Shown piece by piece: positions 16,118-25,111 of a DNA stretch of 64,000 bases (position 1 is its first letter; every line of letters begins with the position of its first letter). The position numbers and the translations under genes were made by a program. A model generated the notes under the pieces. The model saw only the letters and a list, made by a program, of their open reading frames with translations. It did no database searches and had not been told where the DNA came from. Source of the DNA: Micromonospora sp. NBC_01796 (GTDB lineage Bacteria; Actinomycetota; Actinomycetes; Mycobacteriales; Micromonosporaceae); contig NZ_CP109078.1 of the NCBI RefSeq assembly GCF_035917455.1, positions 124,001 through 188,000 of the forward strand. Direction: 5' to 3'.

Positions 16118-16885
16118 CTAACCCGCCTCCTTGATCAGCTCGGTGCTCTCCTTGCGGGTCCGGCCGAGGTAGACCTCCTGCACCCGTGGGTCGGCCTGAA
16201 CCTGTGCCACCGTTCCCTCGCAGAGCAGCCGGCCCTCGTGCAGGACGCTGACCGTGCTGGCGAACCGGCGCAGGAACTCCATGTCGTGCTCGATCACGAT
16301 CACGGTGTGTTCCCGGGCCACCTCCTGGAGCAGTTCGCCGGTGCGTTCCCGTTCCGGCCGGCTCATTCCGGCCACCGGCTCGTCCAGCAGCAGCAGGCTC
16401 GGTCGCTGGACGACCAGCATCCCGATCTCCAGCCACTGCCGCTGGCCGTGCGAGAGGACCCCGGCGGGGCGGTCCGCGAGCGCGGTCAGCCCGGTCGTCT
16501 CCAGTGCCGCGGCGACCTCGTCGGAGGTGCCCCGGCGACGGCGCAGCAGGGCGCCGAGCGGGCGCCGGAAGCTGGCCGCGAGGTCGAGGTTCTCCAGCAC
16601 CGACAGTTCCTCGAAGACTACCGAGGTCTGGAAGGTGCGCCCGACGCCGAGCCGGACGATCCGGTGCTCGCGCCGGCCGACCAGTTCGGTGCCGTCGAAG
16701 GTGACCGAACCGGAGGCGGGTTTGGTCAGCCCGGTGATCACGTCGATCAGGGTGGTCTTGCCGGCACCGTTGGGCCCGATCAGGAAACGCAGCTCACCGG
16801 CGGCGACGGTGAAGTCGAGATCGGTGATGGCCCGGAACCCGGAGAAGGTGACGTTCAGCCCGCGTACCCGGAGCAGTTCGGTCAT
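16118..16885 (-). CDS. urtD: Urea ABC transporter ATP-binding protein UrtD
   Basis: 255 aa from ATG 16885, which overlaps the urtC stop (ATGA). Walker A is IGPNGAGKTTL, the FQTSVVFEELSVLENL stretch is typical of UrtD, the signature is variant VLSHGQRQWLEIG (SHGQ instead of SGGQ, normal for this family), Walker B LLLLDEPVAGMSR and H-loop IEHDMEFL. It works with UrtE to drive urea import through the UrtB/UrtC channel. Homology to LivG is expected, but the neighbours make urea the clear substrate. Confidence 0.92.
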   Translation of the reverse strand: MTELLRVRGLNVTFSGFRAITDLDFTVAAGELRFLIGPNGAGKTTLIDVITGLTKPASGSVTFDGTELVGRREHRIVRLGVGRTFQTSVVFEELSVLENLDLAASFRRPLGALLRRRRGTSDEVAAALETTGLTALADRPAGVLSHGQRQWLEIGMLVVQRPSLLLLDEPVAGMSRPERERTGELLQEVAREHTVIVIEHDMEFLRRFASTVSVLHEGRLLCEGTVAQVQADPRVQEVYLGRTRKESTELIKEAG

Positions 16886-18054
16886 CTCGCCACCTCGCTC
16901 GGCTCGGGCGCCGCGGCGGCCGGCGTGGTCGCCGCCGGCGGGTCCGTGGCCCCCGCCGGCTGGTCGGGCGTGACCGTCGATCGGGTACGCCTGCGGCGGC
17001 GCACCACTGCCCGCCCGTCGGCGAGGAGTCCGGCGAGTCCGCGCGGTGCCCAGATCATCACCGCGATGAACATGGCGCCCTGTAGGTAGATCCAGTTGTC
17101 GGCGGACTCCTCGCTGAAGACCGTCTTGGCGTAGTTGACCAGCAGCGCCCCGCCGACCGCCCCCGCGAGGGAGTAGCGACCGCCGATGGCCACCCCGACG
17201 AGGAGTTCGAGGGAGGCGACGATGCCGAGGTTGGCCGGGCTGAGCAGGCCGACCATGGGCACGAACAGGGCACCGGCGAGCCCGGCCATGCCGGCCGAGA
17301 TGGCGAACGTGATGGTCTTGACCACGGCCGGGTCGTAGCCGAGGAAACGTACCCGGTCCTCGCCGTCGCGGATCGCGACCAGGAGTTTGCCGAACCGGCT
17401 GTGGCTGAGCTGCCAGGCGATCAGGAACGTCACCCCGAGCACCAGCACCACGACCAGGTAGAGCAGGCGTTTGTCGGCCGGGTCGTAGAGGTCGAGGCCG
17501 AAGAAGAACTGGAAGTTGGTCAACCCGTTGGTGCCACCGGTCAGGCCCTGCTGGCCGACCAGCAGGATGACGAACGCCGCCGCGAGCGCCTGGGACAGTA
17601 CGGCGAAGTAGGCGCCCCGGACCCGCTGGCGGAAGACCAGCAGGCCGAGCAGGACCGCCACGGTCACCGGCAGCAGGACCGCCATGGCGAGGGCGAAGAC
17701 CGGGTTGGCGAACGGTCGCCAGATCGCCGGCAGGCTCTCCACCCCGCTCCAGACCATGAAGTCGGGCAGCCCGCCCGGTCCGGCCTCGCGCAGTTTGAGG
17801 TGCATACCCATGGCGTAGCCGCCGAGGCCGAAGAAGACGCCCTGGCCGAGGGTGAGCATGCCGCCCCGCCCCCAGGCCAGGGCGATCCCGACGGCGACGA
17901 TGGCGAAGCAGAGGTACTTGCCGAGCAGGTCCAGCCGGAACGGCGAGAGCAGGTTCGGCGCGGCCAGGAACAGCAGGGCCACCACGAGGAAGAGCACCGG
18001 CCCGGCGACCCGGCCCCGCCACCTGCCGGCGGCGGCGACCTGCGGGGCGGTCAT
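16882..18054 (-). CDS. urtC: Urea ABC transporter permease UrtC
   Basis: 390 aa, LivM-type permease with about ten hydrophobic helices. LCFAIVAVGIALAWGRGGMLTLGQG, the FGLGGYAMGMHLKLRE block and QGLTGGTNGLTNF are diagnostic of UrtC, and the C-terminus is a basic, Pro/Ala-rich cytoplasmic tail. It pairs with UrtB to form the membrane channel. The start overlaps the urtB stop and the stop overlaps the urtD start (both ATGA), so expression of B, C and D is coupled. Confidence 0.92.
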   Translation of the reverse strand: MTAPQVAAAGRWRGRVAGPVLFLVVALLFLAAPNLLSPFRLDLLGKYLCFAIVAVGIALAWGRGGMLTLGQGVFFGLGGYAMGMHLKLREAGPGGLPDFMVWSGVESLPAIWRPFANPVFALAMAVLLPVTVAVLLGLLVFRQRVRGAYFAVLSQALAAAFVILLVGQQGLTGGTNGLTNFQFFFGLDLYDPADKRLLYLVVVLVLGVTFLIAWQLSHSRFGKLLVAIRDGEDRVRFLGYDPAVVKTITFAISAGMAGLAGALFVPMVGLLSPANLGIVASLELLVGVAIGGRYSLAGAVGGALLVNYAKTVFSEESADNWIYLQGAMFIAVMIWAPRGLAGLLADGRAVVRRRRRTRSTVTPDQPAGATDPPAATTPAAAAPEPSEVAR

Positions 18055-18932
18055 GCCAGCCCCCTGGTCCGGACCACGAACATGCCCTGCGGCCGGACCT
18101 GGAGGAAGGCGATGATCACGGCGAACAGCACCACCTTGGCGAAGCTGGCGCCGTTGTCGACCCAGAACTCGACGAAGCTGTTCAGGATGCCGAGGGCGAA
18201 CGCGGCGATCACCGCCCCGCGCAGTTGCCCGAGTCCGCCGGCCACCACGACCAGGAACGCGTCGACGATGTAGTTCGTGCCGAGGGTCGGTCCGACCGGG
18301 CCGATCAGGGTGAGCGCCACCCCGGCGACCCCGGCCAGGCCCGACCCGATGAAGAAGGTGAGCTGGTCGACCCGGCCGGTGGCGACGCCGCTGACGGCGG
18401 CGAGCTGCCGGTTCTGCATCACCGCGCGCATCCGCCGGCCGTGTCGCAGCTTGGTCAGGTAGGCCCAGATGCCGAACACGCAGGCGGCGGCGAGCAGCAT
18501 GATGAAGATCCGGTTGTACGGCAGCCGTACGCCGCCGAGGTCCAGGCCGCCGGTGAGCCAGCCGGGTGCGCGTACCTGGACGTTGGGGGCGCCGAAGATG
18601 TCCCGGGCCACCTGTTGCAGGACCAGGCTGACACCCCAGGTGAGCAGCAGGGTGTCCAGCGGGCGGCCGTAGAAGTGCCGGATCGCCAGCCGTTCCAGGA
18701 TCAGCCCGAGCACGCCGCCGACCAGGAACGCGACCGGGATGGCGGCCGGGACCGCCTGCGCCCCGAACACCGGTTGCAGCAGGTACGCGGTGTACGCCCC
18801 GGCCATGATGAACTCGCCGTGCGCCATGTTGATGACGCCCATCTGGCCGAACGTGAAGGTCAGGCCGAGCGCGATCAGCAGCAGGACCGCGCCGATGCTC
18901 GCGCCGATGACCAGTTGGTTGAGTGTCGCCAC
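18051..18932 (-). CDS. urtB: Urea ABC transporter permease UrtB
   Basis: 293 aa from GTG 18932, preceded by GGAGGAG. It is a LivH-type permease: LIALGLTFTFGQMGVINMAHGEF is the hallmark first block, followed by RLAIRHFYGRPLDTLLLTWG and QNRQLAAVSGVATGRVDQLTF. About eight helices are visible. It lies 28 bases after urtA and overlaps urtC. Together with UrtC it moves urea across the membrane. Confidence 0.93.
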   Translation of the reverse strand: MATLNQLVIGASIGAVLLLIALGLTFTFGQMGVINMAHGEFIMAGAYTAYLLQPVFGAQAVPAAIPVAFLVGGVLGLILERLAIRHFYGRPLDTLLLTWGVSLVLQQVARDIFGAPNVQVRAPGWLTGGLDLGGVRLPYNRIFIMLLAAACVFGIWAYLTKLRHGRRMRAVMQNRQLAAVSGVATGRVDQLTFFIGSGLAGVAGVALTLIGPVGPTLGTNYIVDAFLVVVAGGLGQLRGAVIAAFALGILNSFVEFWVDNGASFAKVVLFAVIIAFLQVRPQGMFVVRTRGLA

Positions 18933-18960
18933 CGGTGACTCCTCCTCCCGTCGCCGCCGG

Positions 18961-20178
18961 TCAGGACAGCCCGCTCGCCCAGGGATAGCCCTTGAGGTAC
19001 GGATCGGGCTTGATCGGCTTGCCGGAGTTCCAGACCTCCTTGATCTGCCCGTCGGGCTGGACCAGGCCGATCCTGGCGGTCTTGAAGACGTGCTGGTTCT
19101 CGCCGTCGATGGTGACGGTGCCCTCGGGGGCGTCGAGGGTGATCCCGCCGGCCGCCTGCTTGACCGCCGCGACGTCGACGCTGCCGGCCTTCTTGACCGC
19201 CTCGGCCCAGAGGTGGACGGCGTTGTAGCCGGCCTCCATCGGGTCGGAGGTGACCTTGTTGGCGCCGTACTTGGCCTTGAACGCCTTGACGAAGGTGTCG
19301 TTACGGGCGCCGGCCGTGGTCTGGTAGTAGTTCCAGGCGACCAGGTGTCCGGCGACGTTGTCCGCGCCGATGCCGACGACCTCCTCCTCGGCGACGCTGA
19401 CCGAGACCGTGGGCATGGTCTGGGCGGTGATGCCGGCGCTGCGCAGCTGCTTGAAGAAGGCGACGTTGCTGTCCCCGTTGAGGGTGTTGAAGACGGCGTC
19501 CGGCTTGGCCTGCTGGAGCTTGTTGACCACGGTGCTGTACTCGGTGTGGCCCAGCGGGGTGTACTCCTCGCCGAGGACCTGCATCCCGTTCGCGGCCGCG
19601 TACGCCTTGATGATCTTGTTGGCGGTACGCGGGAAGACGTAGTCGCTGCCGACCAGGAAGATCTTCTTCTTGCCCTGTTCGGCGAGGTAGTCCAGGCCGG
19701 GCACGATCTGCTGGTTGGTGGTGGCCCCGGTGTAGAAGATGTACGGCGAGCTTTCGAGGCCCTCGTACTGGACCGGGTACCAGAGCAGCGCCTTGTTGCG
19801 CTCGAAGACCGGGAGCATCGCCTTGCGGCTGGCCGAGGTCCAGCCACCGAAGACGGTTGCGACCTTGTCCTGCGAGATCAGCTTCTGTGCCTTCTCGGCG
19901 AAGGTGGGCCAGTCCGACGCGCCGTCCTCGACCACCGGCTCGATCTTCTTGCCGAGTACGCCACCGGCGGCGTTGATCTCCTCGATGGCGAGCAGCTCGG
20001 CGTCCCGGACGGTGACCTCGCTGATCGCCATCGTGCCGCTCAGCGAGTGCAGGATGCCGACCTTGATGGTGTCCGATCCCCCGGCCGAGCTGCCGGGATC
20101 CTCGACGCAGCCCGTGGTCAGCAAAAATGTCGACAATATACAGAGAACGGCTAGCCGGTTGCGCAAACCTCGTGCCAT
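18961..20178 (-). CDS. urtA: Urea ABC transporter substrate-binding lipoprotein UrtA
   Basis: 405 aa. A lipoprotein signal ends at Cys24 (lipobox LTTGC). The mature protein has the type I periplasmic-binding fold with UrtA-specific blocks: [17 protein letters not shown], the [20 protein letters not shown] segment, [17 protein letters not shown] and [15 protein letters not shown]. It captures urea outside the cell for the UrtB-E importer. As first gene of the operon it should respond to nitrogen supply, but I could not find a convincing GlnR site upstream. The PadR regulator gene is divergent from it across about 190 bases. Confidence 0.95.
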   Translation of the reverse strand: MARGLRNRLAVLCILSTFLLTTGCVEDPGSSAGGSDTIKVGILHSLSGTMAISEVTVRDAELLAIEEINAAGGVLGKKIEPVVEDGASDWPTFAEKAQKLISQDKVATVFGGWTSASRKAMLPVFERNKALLWYPVQYEGLESSPYIFYTGATTNQQIVPGLDYLAEQGKKKIFLVGSDYVFPRTANKIIKAYAAANGMQVLGEEYTPLGHTEYSTVVNKLQQAKPDAVFNTLNGDSNVAFFKQLRSAGITAQTMPTVSVSVAEEEVVGIGADNVAGHLVAWNYYQTTAGARNDTFVKAFKAKYGANKVTSDPMEAGYNAVHLWAEAVKKAGSVDVAAVKQAAGGITLDAPEGTVTIDGENQHVFKTARIGLVQPDGQIKEVWNSGKPIKPDPYLKGYPWASGLS

Positions 20179-20328
20179 CCGGGGCTCCCTCGAGTCGATG
20201 TCAGAGTGCCCGCCACCGTAGGGACGAGGGATTTCAAGTATCTGAGTACATCGATGTCGTAAATGTTAACGGCCCCTCACAGCCGCCCGGAGCAGCAGGT
20301 GAGGGCTCGCCACGGCCCTGGTCAGGGG

Positions 20329-20359
20329 CTATACATCACGGGTATACACCATCATGTAG
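20329..20359 (+). promoter_or_regulatory. Promoter/operator region of the PadR-ABC operon
   Basis: An AT-rich segment just upstream of the PadR gene contains TACAT and ATGTA inverted halves flanking a GTATAC palindrome. PadR proteins usually repress their own promoter by binding such inverted repeats. The exact -10 and the site boundaries are uncertain. Confidence 0.38.
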
Positions 20360-20369
20360 AGTGCTCCGC

Positions 20370-20894
20370 ATGTCAATCGGGCAGACCTTCCTCGGACTCC
20401 TGGAGTCCCGCCCCCGCCACGGTTACGACCTCAAGCGGGCCTACGACGAACGCTTCGGACACGGCCGACCCCTGCACTACGGGCAGGTCTACTCGACCCT
20501 GGCCCGGCTGCTGAAGAGCGGCCTGGTCGAGGTCGACGGCGTCGAACCGGGCGAAGGCCCCGAACGCAAGCGGTACGCGGTCACCACAGCCGGGGTGACC
20601 GACGTACAGAGCTGGCTGGCCAGCCCGGAGAAGCCCGACCTGTACCTCCAGAGCACCCTCTACACGAAGGTCCTGCTCGCCCTGCTCACCGAGCGGAACG
20701 CGGCCGAGATCCTGGACGTACAGCGGGCCGAACACCTGCGCCTGATGCGCGAGCTGACCGTACGCAAACTCAACGGCGACCTGGCCGACCAGCTCATCTG
20801 CGACCACGCCCTGTTCCACCTGGAAGCCGACCTGCGCTGGCTGGAGCTGACCACCGCCCGGCTCGACCAGCTCGCCGCGACGGTGCGCAAGTGA
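20370..20894 (+). CDS. PadR family transcriptional regulator
   Basis: 174 aa from ATG 20370. The N-terminal winged helix is typical (FLGLLESRPRHGYDLKRAYDERF, then LHYGQVYSTLARLLKSGLVE and the wing GEGPERKRYAVT). A C-terminal four-helix region, which mediates dimerisation, follows. The stop overlaps the downstream region of the ABC ATPase, so regulator, ATPase and permease make one operon. PadR proteins of this layout usually derepress a drug or antimicrobial-peptide transporter when a ligand binds; the ligand here is unknown. Confidence 0.9.
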   Translation: MSIGQTFLGLLESRPRHGYDLKRAYDERFGHGRPLHYGQVYSTLARLLKSGLVEVDGVEPGEGPERKRYAVTTAGVTDVQSWLASPEKPDLYLQSTLYTKVLLALLTERNAAEILDVQRAEHLRLMRELTVRKLNGDLADQLICDHALFHLEADLRWLELTTARLDQLAATVRK

Positions 20895-20920
20895 CGCCCG
20901 ACCCGGGACAGGAGAAGGAC

Positions 20921-21631
20921 ATGACCACCGACACCCCGAAGCCCGGCCCCGGCGAACCCCTGCTGCTCGGGCTCGACCTGCACAAACGGTACGGGCCGAC
21001 CCCCGCCCTGGACGGGGCGTCGATCACCGTACGGGCCGGCGAGGTGGTGGCCGTGATGGGTGCGTCGGGCTCCGGCAAGTCGACACTGCTGCACTGCCTG
21101 GCGGGCATCGTCACGCCCGACTCCGGCCAGGTCCGCTACCGGGACCGGGAGCTGTCCGCGATGTCCGACGGCGAGCGCAGTGCGCTGCGCCGGGGCGAGT
21201 TCGGCTTCGTCTTCCAGTTCGGCCAGCTCGTACCCGAGCTGACCTGCCTGGAGAACGTGGCCCTGCCGCTGCGGCTGGACGGGGTCCGGCGCCGGGAGGC
21301 CGAACGGCGGGCGGCGGAGTGGCTGGAACGGCTCGAGGTGAACGACGTGGCCGGCAAGCGGCCGGGTGAGGTCTCCGGCGGGCAGGGCCAGCGGGTGGCG
21401 GTGGGCCGGGCACTGGTCACCGCACCCCGGGTGGTCTTCGCCGACGAGCCGACCGGGGCGCTGGACTCGCTCAACGGCGAACGGGTGATGCGGCTGCTCA
21501 CCGAGGCCGCCAAGCAGAGCGGGGCGGCGGTGGTGCTGGTCACCCACGAGCCACGGGTGGCCGCGTACTCCGATCGTGAGGTGGTGGTCCGCGACGGCCG
21601 CGCCCGCGACCTCGAACTGGTGGCGCCGTGA
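20921..21631 (+). CDS. ABC transporter ATP-binding protein (MacB/LolD class)
   Basis: 236 aa from ATG 20921, preceded by AGGAGAAGG; an upstream GTG at 20891 is possible. Walker A MGASGSGKSTL, Q-loop FVFQFGQLVPELTCLENV, signature VSGGQGQRVAVG, Walker B VVFADEPTGALDS and H-loop VTHEPRVAA are all intact. The FADEPTGALDS phrase marks the MacB/FtsE/LolD class. It partners the FtsX-like permease whose GTG overlaps its stop. Likely role: ATP-driven mechanotransmission or removal of a membrane-active compound, controlled by the PadR regulator upstream. Confidence 0.92.
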   Translation: MTTDTPKPGPGEPLLLGLDLHKRYGPTPALDGASITVRAGEVVAVMGASGSGKSTLLHCLAGIVTPDSGQVRYRDRELSAMSDGERSALRRGEFGFVFQFGQLVPELTCLENVALPLRLDGVRRREAERRAAEWLERLEVNDVAGKRPGEVSGGQGQRVAVGRALVTAPRVVFADEPTGALDSLNGERVMRLLTEAAKQSGAAVVLVTHEPRVAAYSDREVVVRDGRARDLELVAP

Positions 21632-23979
21632 GCCGCCGCTCCGGCCCCGTCCGCTGGCGCGACGACCTGCTGCTCGGCGCCCGGATGGTGTTCGTGGGGG
21701 GCCGGGAGGGACTGCTCCGGACCGTGCTGGCCGCGGTCGGCGTCGGTCTGGGTGTGTCGCTGCTGCTGGTCGCTGTCTCCATCCCGAACATGCTCGACGA
21801 CCGGTCCGCGCGCGGCGAAGCCCGCGAGGACCAGTCGTACGGAGAGGAGCTGACCACCGCCGCCGCCGACACGATGCTGGTCGCCCGGTTCGACACCACC
21901 TACGGTGCGCACTCCATCCGTGGCCGGGTGCTGCAACCGGAGGGGCCGGACGCCCCGGTGCCGCCGGGCCTTCACCGGCTGCCCCGTCCGGGCGAGATCG
22001 TCGTCTCACCCGCCCTGGCCGACCTGCTCGCCTCACCTGAGGGTGCCCTGCTCCGGCCCCGGCTCGACCACCCGGTCGTCGGCACCATCGGCGACCCGGG
22101 CCTGACCGGCCCCCGCGAGTACGCCTTCTACCTCGGCAGCGACCAGCTCGCACCGGACCAGTCCCCGGTCGCGCGGATCGACCACTTCGGTGAGCCGAGC
22201 ACCAACGACGGCCTCGACCCGGTACTGCTGCTGTTGGTGGCGATCATCCTGGTGGTGCTACTGCTGCCGATCGCCGTGTTCATCGGGACCACGGTGCGGT
22301 TCGGCGGCGAACACCGGGACCGCCGGCTGGCGGCACTGCGGCTGGTCGGCGCCGACCGGCGGATGGCAACCCGGATCGCGGCCGGGGAATCGCTGGTCAG
22401 CGCCCTGCTCGGGCTGGCCGCCGGGGCGCTGTTCTTCCTCGCCGGGCGGCAGCTCGTCACTTTCGTCTCGCTGCGCGAGATCAGCGTCTTCCCGTCCGAC
22501 GTCCGACCGGACCCGGCGCTGGCCGTACTGATCCTGCTCGGTGTGCCGGTCACGGCGGTGGCGGTGGCGCTGCTCGCCCTGCGCCGGGTGGTGATCGAGC
22601 CGCTCGGCGTGGTCCGCCGGGCCGCCGGCACCCGACGGCGGCTCTGGTGGCGGCTGATCATGCCCGTCGTCGGCGCCGCGCTGCTCCTCCCCCTCTTCGG
22701 CCGGGTCAGCCAGACCGGGGAGCCGGCCAACCAGGCACAGATCACCGTCGGCGTGGTGCTCCTGCTCGGCGGGGTCACCACGGTTCTGCCCTGGCTGGTG
22801 GAGGCGGTCGTGGGCCGGCTGCGCGGTGGCGGCGTCTCCTGGCAGCTCGCCACCCGGCGGTTGCAGCTCGACAGCGCCGCCTCCGCCCGGATGGTCAACG
22901 GGGTGGCGGTCGCGGTCGCCGGTGGGATCGCGTTGCAGATGCTCTTCTCCGGCATCTCGCCCGACTACCAGCTCCGGACCGGCGCGGATCCCGACCGCGC
23001 CACCATGACCGCCACCATCCCGCTGGACAGCACCAACGGCGCCAACCCCGCGACGATCGCCGAACGGCTGCACACCACCACCGGCGTCCGGTCCGTGTTC
23101 CACGTCGAGCGGACCGGCATCGCGCTGACCGAGGGACCGGCCGGTCCGGACGGGGAGCGCCAGCGATGGCCGCTGTTCGTCGGCGACTGCGCCGCCCTGG
23201 CCGAACTGGCCACCGTGGGCACCTGCGCCGACGGGGACACGTTCGCCGTCGACATCCCCGACCAGCTCTCCGGCCCGCTGCCCACGCCCGGTCAACGGGT
23301 CGAGGTCGGTTCGCCGTACGAGGGCAGCACCCCCGGCCGACCGTGGACCGTACCCGCCCTGCGTGTGGTGTCGCCCCGGCCCTCGCCGGACGGCGCACTG
23401 CACGCCGGGGTGCTGGCCACCCCCGGGGCGGTGGACATGGCCGCCGTCCCGAACCAGAGCATGCTCGTCTACGTGGGGCTGGACCCGGCGGCGCCGGACA
23501 CGGTCGAGCGCGTACGCAACACCGCGGCGGGCATCAGTCCGCTGATCGACATCTGGCCGCTGCGATCCTCGACGGAGGACACCACGTTCCGCGACATCCG
23601 CCGGGGGCTGTTCATCGGGGTGGTGGCAGTTATGCTGCTGCTCGGTGCGAGCCTGCTGGTCACCACGTTGGAGCAGTTGCGGGAACGGCGCCGGCTGCTC
23701 GCCGTGCTGGTCGCGTTCGGCACCCGGCGCAGCACGATGACCTGGTCGGTGCTCTTCCAGACCGCCGTGCCGGTGACCCTCGGACTGGCCCTGGCCGCCC
23801 TGCTCGGCACCGCCCTGGGTGCGGCCCTGCAACGGGTGGTGCAGGGCCCCGTACGGGTCAACTGGGTGAACCTGGCCCAGCTCTCCGGCGTGGCCGCCGG
23901 GGTGGTGCTCCTGGTGACCGTACTCAGCCTGCCGGCGCTCTGGCGGCTGATGCGCCCGGACGGGCTGCGTACCGAGTAG
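21628..23979 (+). CDS. FtsX-like ABC permease
   Basis: 783 aa. One N-terminal helix (about residues 30-50) is followed by an extracellular domain, a block of helices near 190-370, a second extracellular domain and a final set of three helices at about 665-775. This is the duplicated FtsX layout used by BceB-like and MacB-like permeases. The C-terminal LRERRRLLAVLVAFGTRRSTM and LGTALGAALQRVV segments match the FtsX core. It has no export signal for a secreted substrate. With the ATPase upstream it probably protects the cell envelope from a peptide or extracts a lipid-linked compound. The stop is followed by a strong hairpin terminator. Confidence 0.88.
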   Translation: MSRRSGPVRWRDDLLLGARMVFVGGREGLLRTVLAAVGVGLGVSLLLVAVSIPNMLDDRSARGEAREDQSYGEELTTAAADTMLVARFDTTYGAHSIRGRVLQPEGPDAPVPPGLHRLPRPGEIVVSPALADLLASPEGALLRPRLDHPVVGTIGDPGLTGPREYAFYLGSDQLAPDQSPVARIDHFGEPSTNDGLDPVLLLLVAIILVVLLLPIAVFIGTTVRFGGEHRDRRLAALRLVGADRRMATRIAAGESLVSALLGLAAGALFFLAGRQLVTFVSLREISVFPSDVRPDPALAVLILLGVPVTAVAVALLALRRVVIEPLGVVRRAAGTRRRLWWRLIMPVVGAALLLPLFGRVSQTGEPANQAQITVGVVLLLGGVTTVLPWLVEAVVGRLRGGGVSWQLATRRLQLDSAASARMVNGVAVAVAGGIALQMLFSGISPDYQLRTGADPDRATMTATIPLDSTNGANPATIAERLHTTTGVRSVFHVERTGIALTEGPAGPDGERQRWPLFVGDCAALAELATVGTCADGDTFAVDIPDQLSGPLPTPGQRVEVGSPYEGSTPGRPWTVPALRVVSPRPSPDGALHAGVLATPGAVDMAAVPNQSMLVYVGLDPAAPDTVERVRNTAAGISPLIDIWPLRSSTEDTTFRDIRRGLFIGVVAVMLLLGASLLVTTLEQLRERRRLLAVLVAFGTRRSTMTWSVLFQTAVPVTLGLALAALLGTALGAALQRVVQGPVRVNWVNLAQLSGVAAGVVLLVTVLSLPALWRLMRPDGLRTE

Positions 23980-23985
23980 TGACAG

Positions 23986-24028
23986 CCGCGAAGGGCCCCT
24001 CTCCGCGCCGGAGCGGGGCCCTTCGCGG
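23986..24028. terminator. Bidirectional hairpin terminator
   Basis: Perfect 14-base arms (CCGCGAAGGGCCCC and its complement) separated by 15 bases lie between the FtsX permease and the convergent desaturase gene, with stops a few bases on either side. Confidence 0.8.
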
Positions 24029-24036
24029 TCAGTAGG

Positions 24037-24984
24037 TCAGCGGGCGGCGAGGCGGGCGGCCCGGGCGTCGCGCTTCTCCTCGAACCGGGACGCCGCCTTG
24101 TCCAGCTCCTCCAGTTGCGCGCCGAGCTGCTCGCGGGCTGCCTCGCCGTCGGCGTCCAGGCCGGTGCGGTTCCAGACGTCCCACTGGCGCAGCACCGGCA
24201 CCAGCACCTCGTCGCGGTGCTGACGCAGGTCGTAGATGCCGGCCAGGGCGATCGCCACCGACTTGCGGGCGAAGCCGTCGATGCCTGCGCCCGGCATCGC
24301 GAAGTCGGCCGCCACGTCCGCCACCGCCCGCATCGCCTGGCTCGGTGACAGCTCGAACGCGGCGTTGAGTAGGTTGCGGTAGAAGATCATGTGCAGGTTC
24401 TCGTCGGCCGCGACCCGGGCGAGCAACTGCTCGCAGAGCGGGTCGCCGGTGACCCGGCCGGTGTTGCGGTGCGAGATCCGGGTGGCGAGTTCCTGGAACG
24501 ACACGTACGCCAGCGAGTGCAGGACCTCGTTGGAGTGGGCGTTGGTGTACCCAGTGGACATGTGGACCATCCGGGCCCGCTCCAGCGCCACCGGGTCGAC
24601 CGCCCGGGTGACGGTCAGGTAGTCGCGGATCGCCACACCGTGGCGACCCTCCTCGGCGGTCCACCGGTGCACCCAGGTCCCCCAGGCGCCGTCGCGACCG
24701 AACAGCGTCGCGATCTCGTGGTGGTACGAGGGCAGGTTGTCCTCGGTGAGCAGGTTGACCACCAGCGCGGTCCGGGCCACCTCGGGAAGCTCGAAGTCCT
24801 CCGGGGACCAGGCCTCACCACCGAGCAGCCCGTCGAACGTACGCCCGTCGCTCCACGGCACGTACTCGTGCGGGAACCACTCCTTGGCGACCGCGAGGTG
24901 CCGGTCGAGGTTCTGGGCGACGACGGAGTCCAGCTCGGTCAACAGCGCGGTCTGGCTGAGCGGACGGGTGATGGCGGCAGTCAC
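24037..24984 (-). CDS. Acyl-ACP desaturase (diiron, DesA-like)
   Basis: 315 aa from GTG 24984 with GGGAGAG upstream. The four-helix diiron ligands are visible: LTEDNLPSYHHEI, WTAEEGRHG, FQELATRISH and ADENLHMIFY. This places it among soluble plant-type stearoyl-ACP desaturases, which introduce a cis double bond into acyl-ACP using O2, ferredoxin and an electron source. A near-perfect 31-base palindrome begins nine bases before the start, so a TetR-type regulator of unsaturated fatty acid synthesis probably controls it. The C-terminal tail is basic and coiled-coil-like. It is a single gene between two terminator or intergenic regions. Confidence 0.9.
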   Translation of the reverse strand: MTAAITRPLSQTALLTELDSVVAQNLDRHLAVAKEWFPHEYVPWSDGRTFDGLLGGEAWSPEDFELPEVARTALVVNLLTEDNLPSYHHEIATLFGRDGAWGTWVHRWTAEEGRHGVAIRDYLTVTRAVDPVALERARMVHMSTGYTNAHSNEVLHSLAYVSFQELATRISHRNTGRVTGDPLCEQLLARVAADENLHMIFYRNLLNAAFELSPSQAMRAVADVAADFAMPGAGIDGFARKSVAIALAGIYDLRQHRDEVLVPVLRQWDVWNRTGLDADGEAAREQLGAQLEELDKAASRFEEKRDARAARLAAR

Positions 24985-24992
24985 AGGCTCTC

Positions 24993-25023
24993 CCTACGGT
25001 GGCGTAAGTTACGCTACCGTAGG
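24993..25023. promoter_or_regulatory. 31-bp palindromic operator upstream of the desaturase
   Basis: Arms CCTACGGTGGCGTAA and TTACGCTACCGTAGG flank one base and match at 14 of 15 positions. The outer end overlaps the ribosome-binding region of the desaturase gene, so a bound protein would block both promoter and start. The ACGGT/ACCGT pattern is typical of TetR-family lipid regulators; the regulator gene is not adjacent. Confidence 0.7.
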
Positions 25024-25111
25024 TCAAGCCGGACCGCAGCGCCAGTCCGCCCGCCCAGCCGGATCGCTCGCCCAGCCGGATCGCCCGAGCCGCCCTCGGG
25101 CCGCCCGACGG

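Noticed and set aside
20179-20369. GlnR box upstream of urtA
   Set aside because: Candidate halves (GTTAA, GAAAT) do not keep the gTnAc-n6-GaAAc spacing, so I do not call a site.
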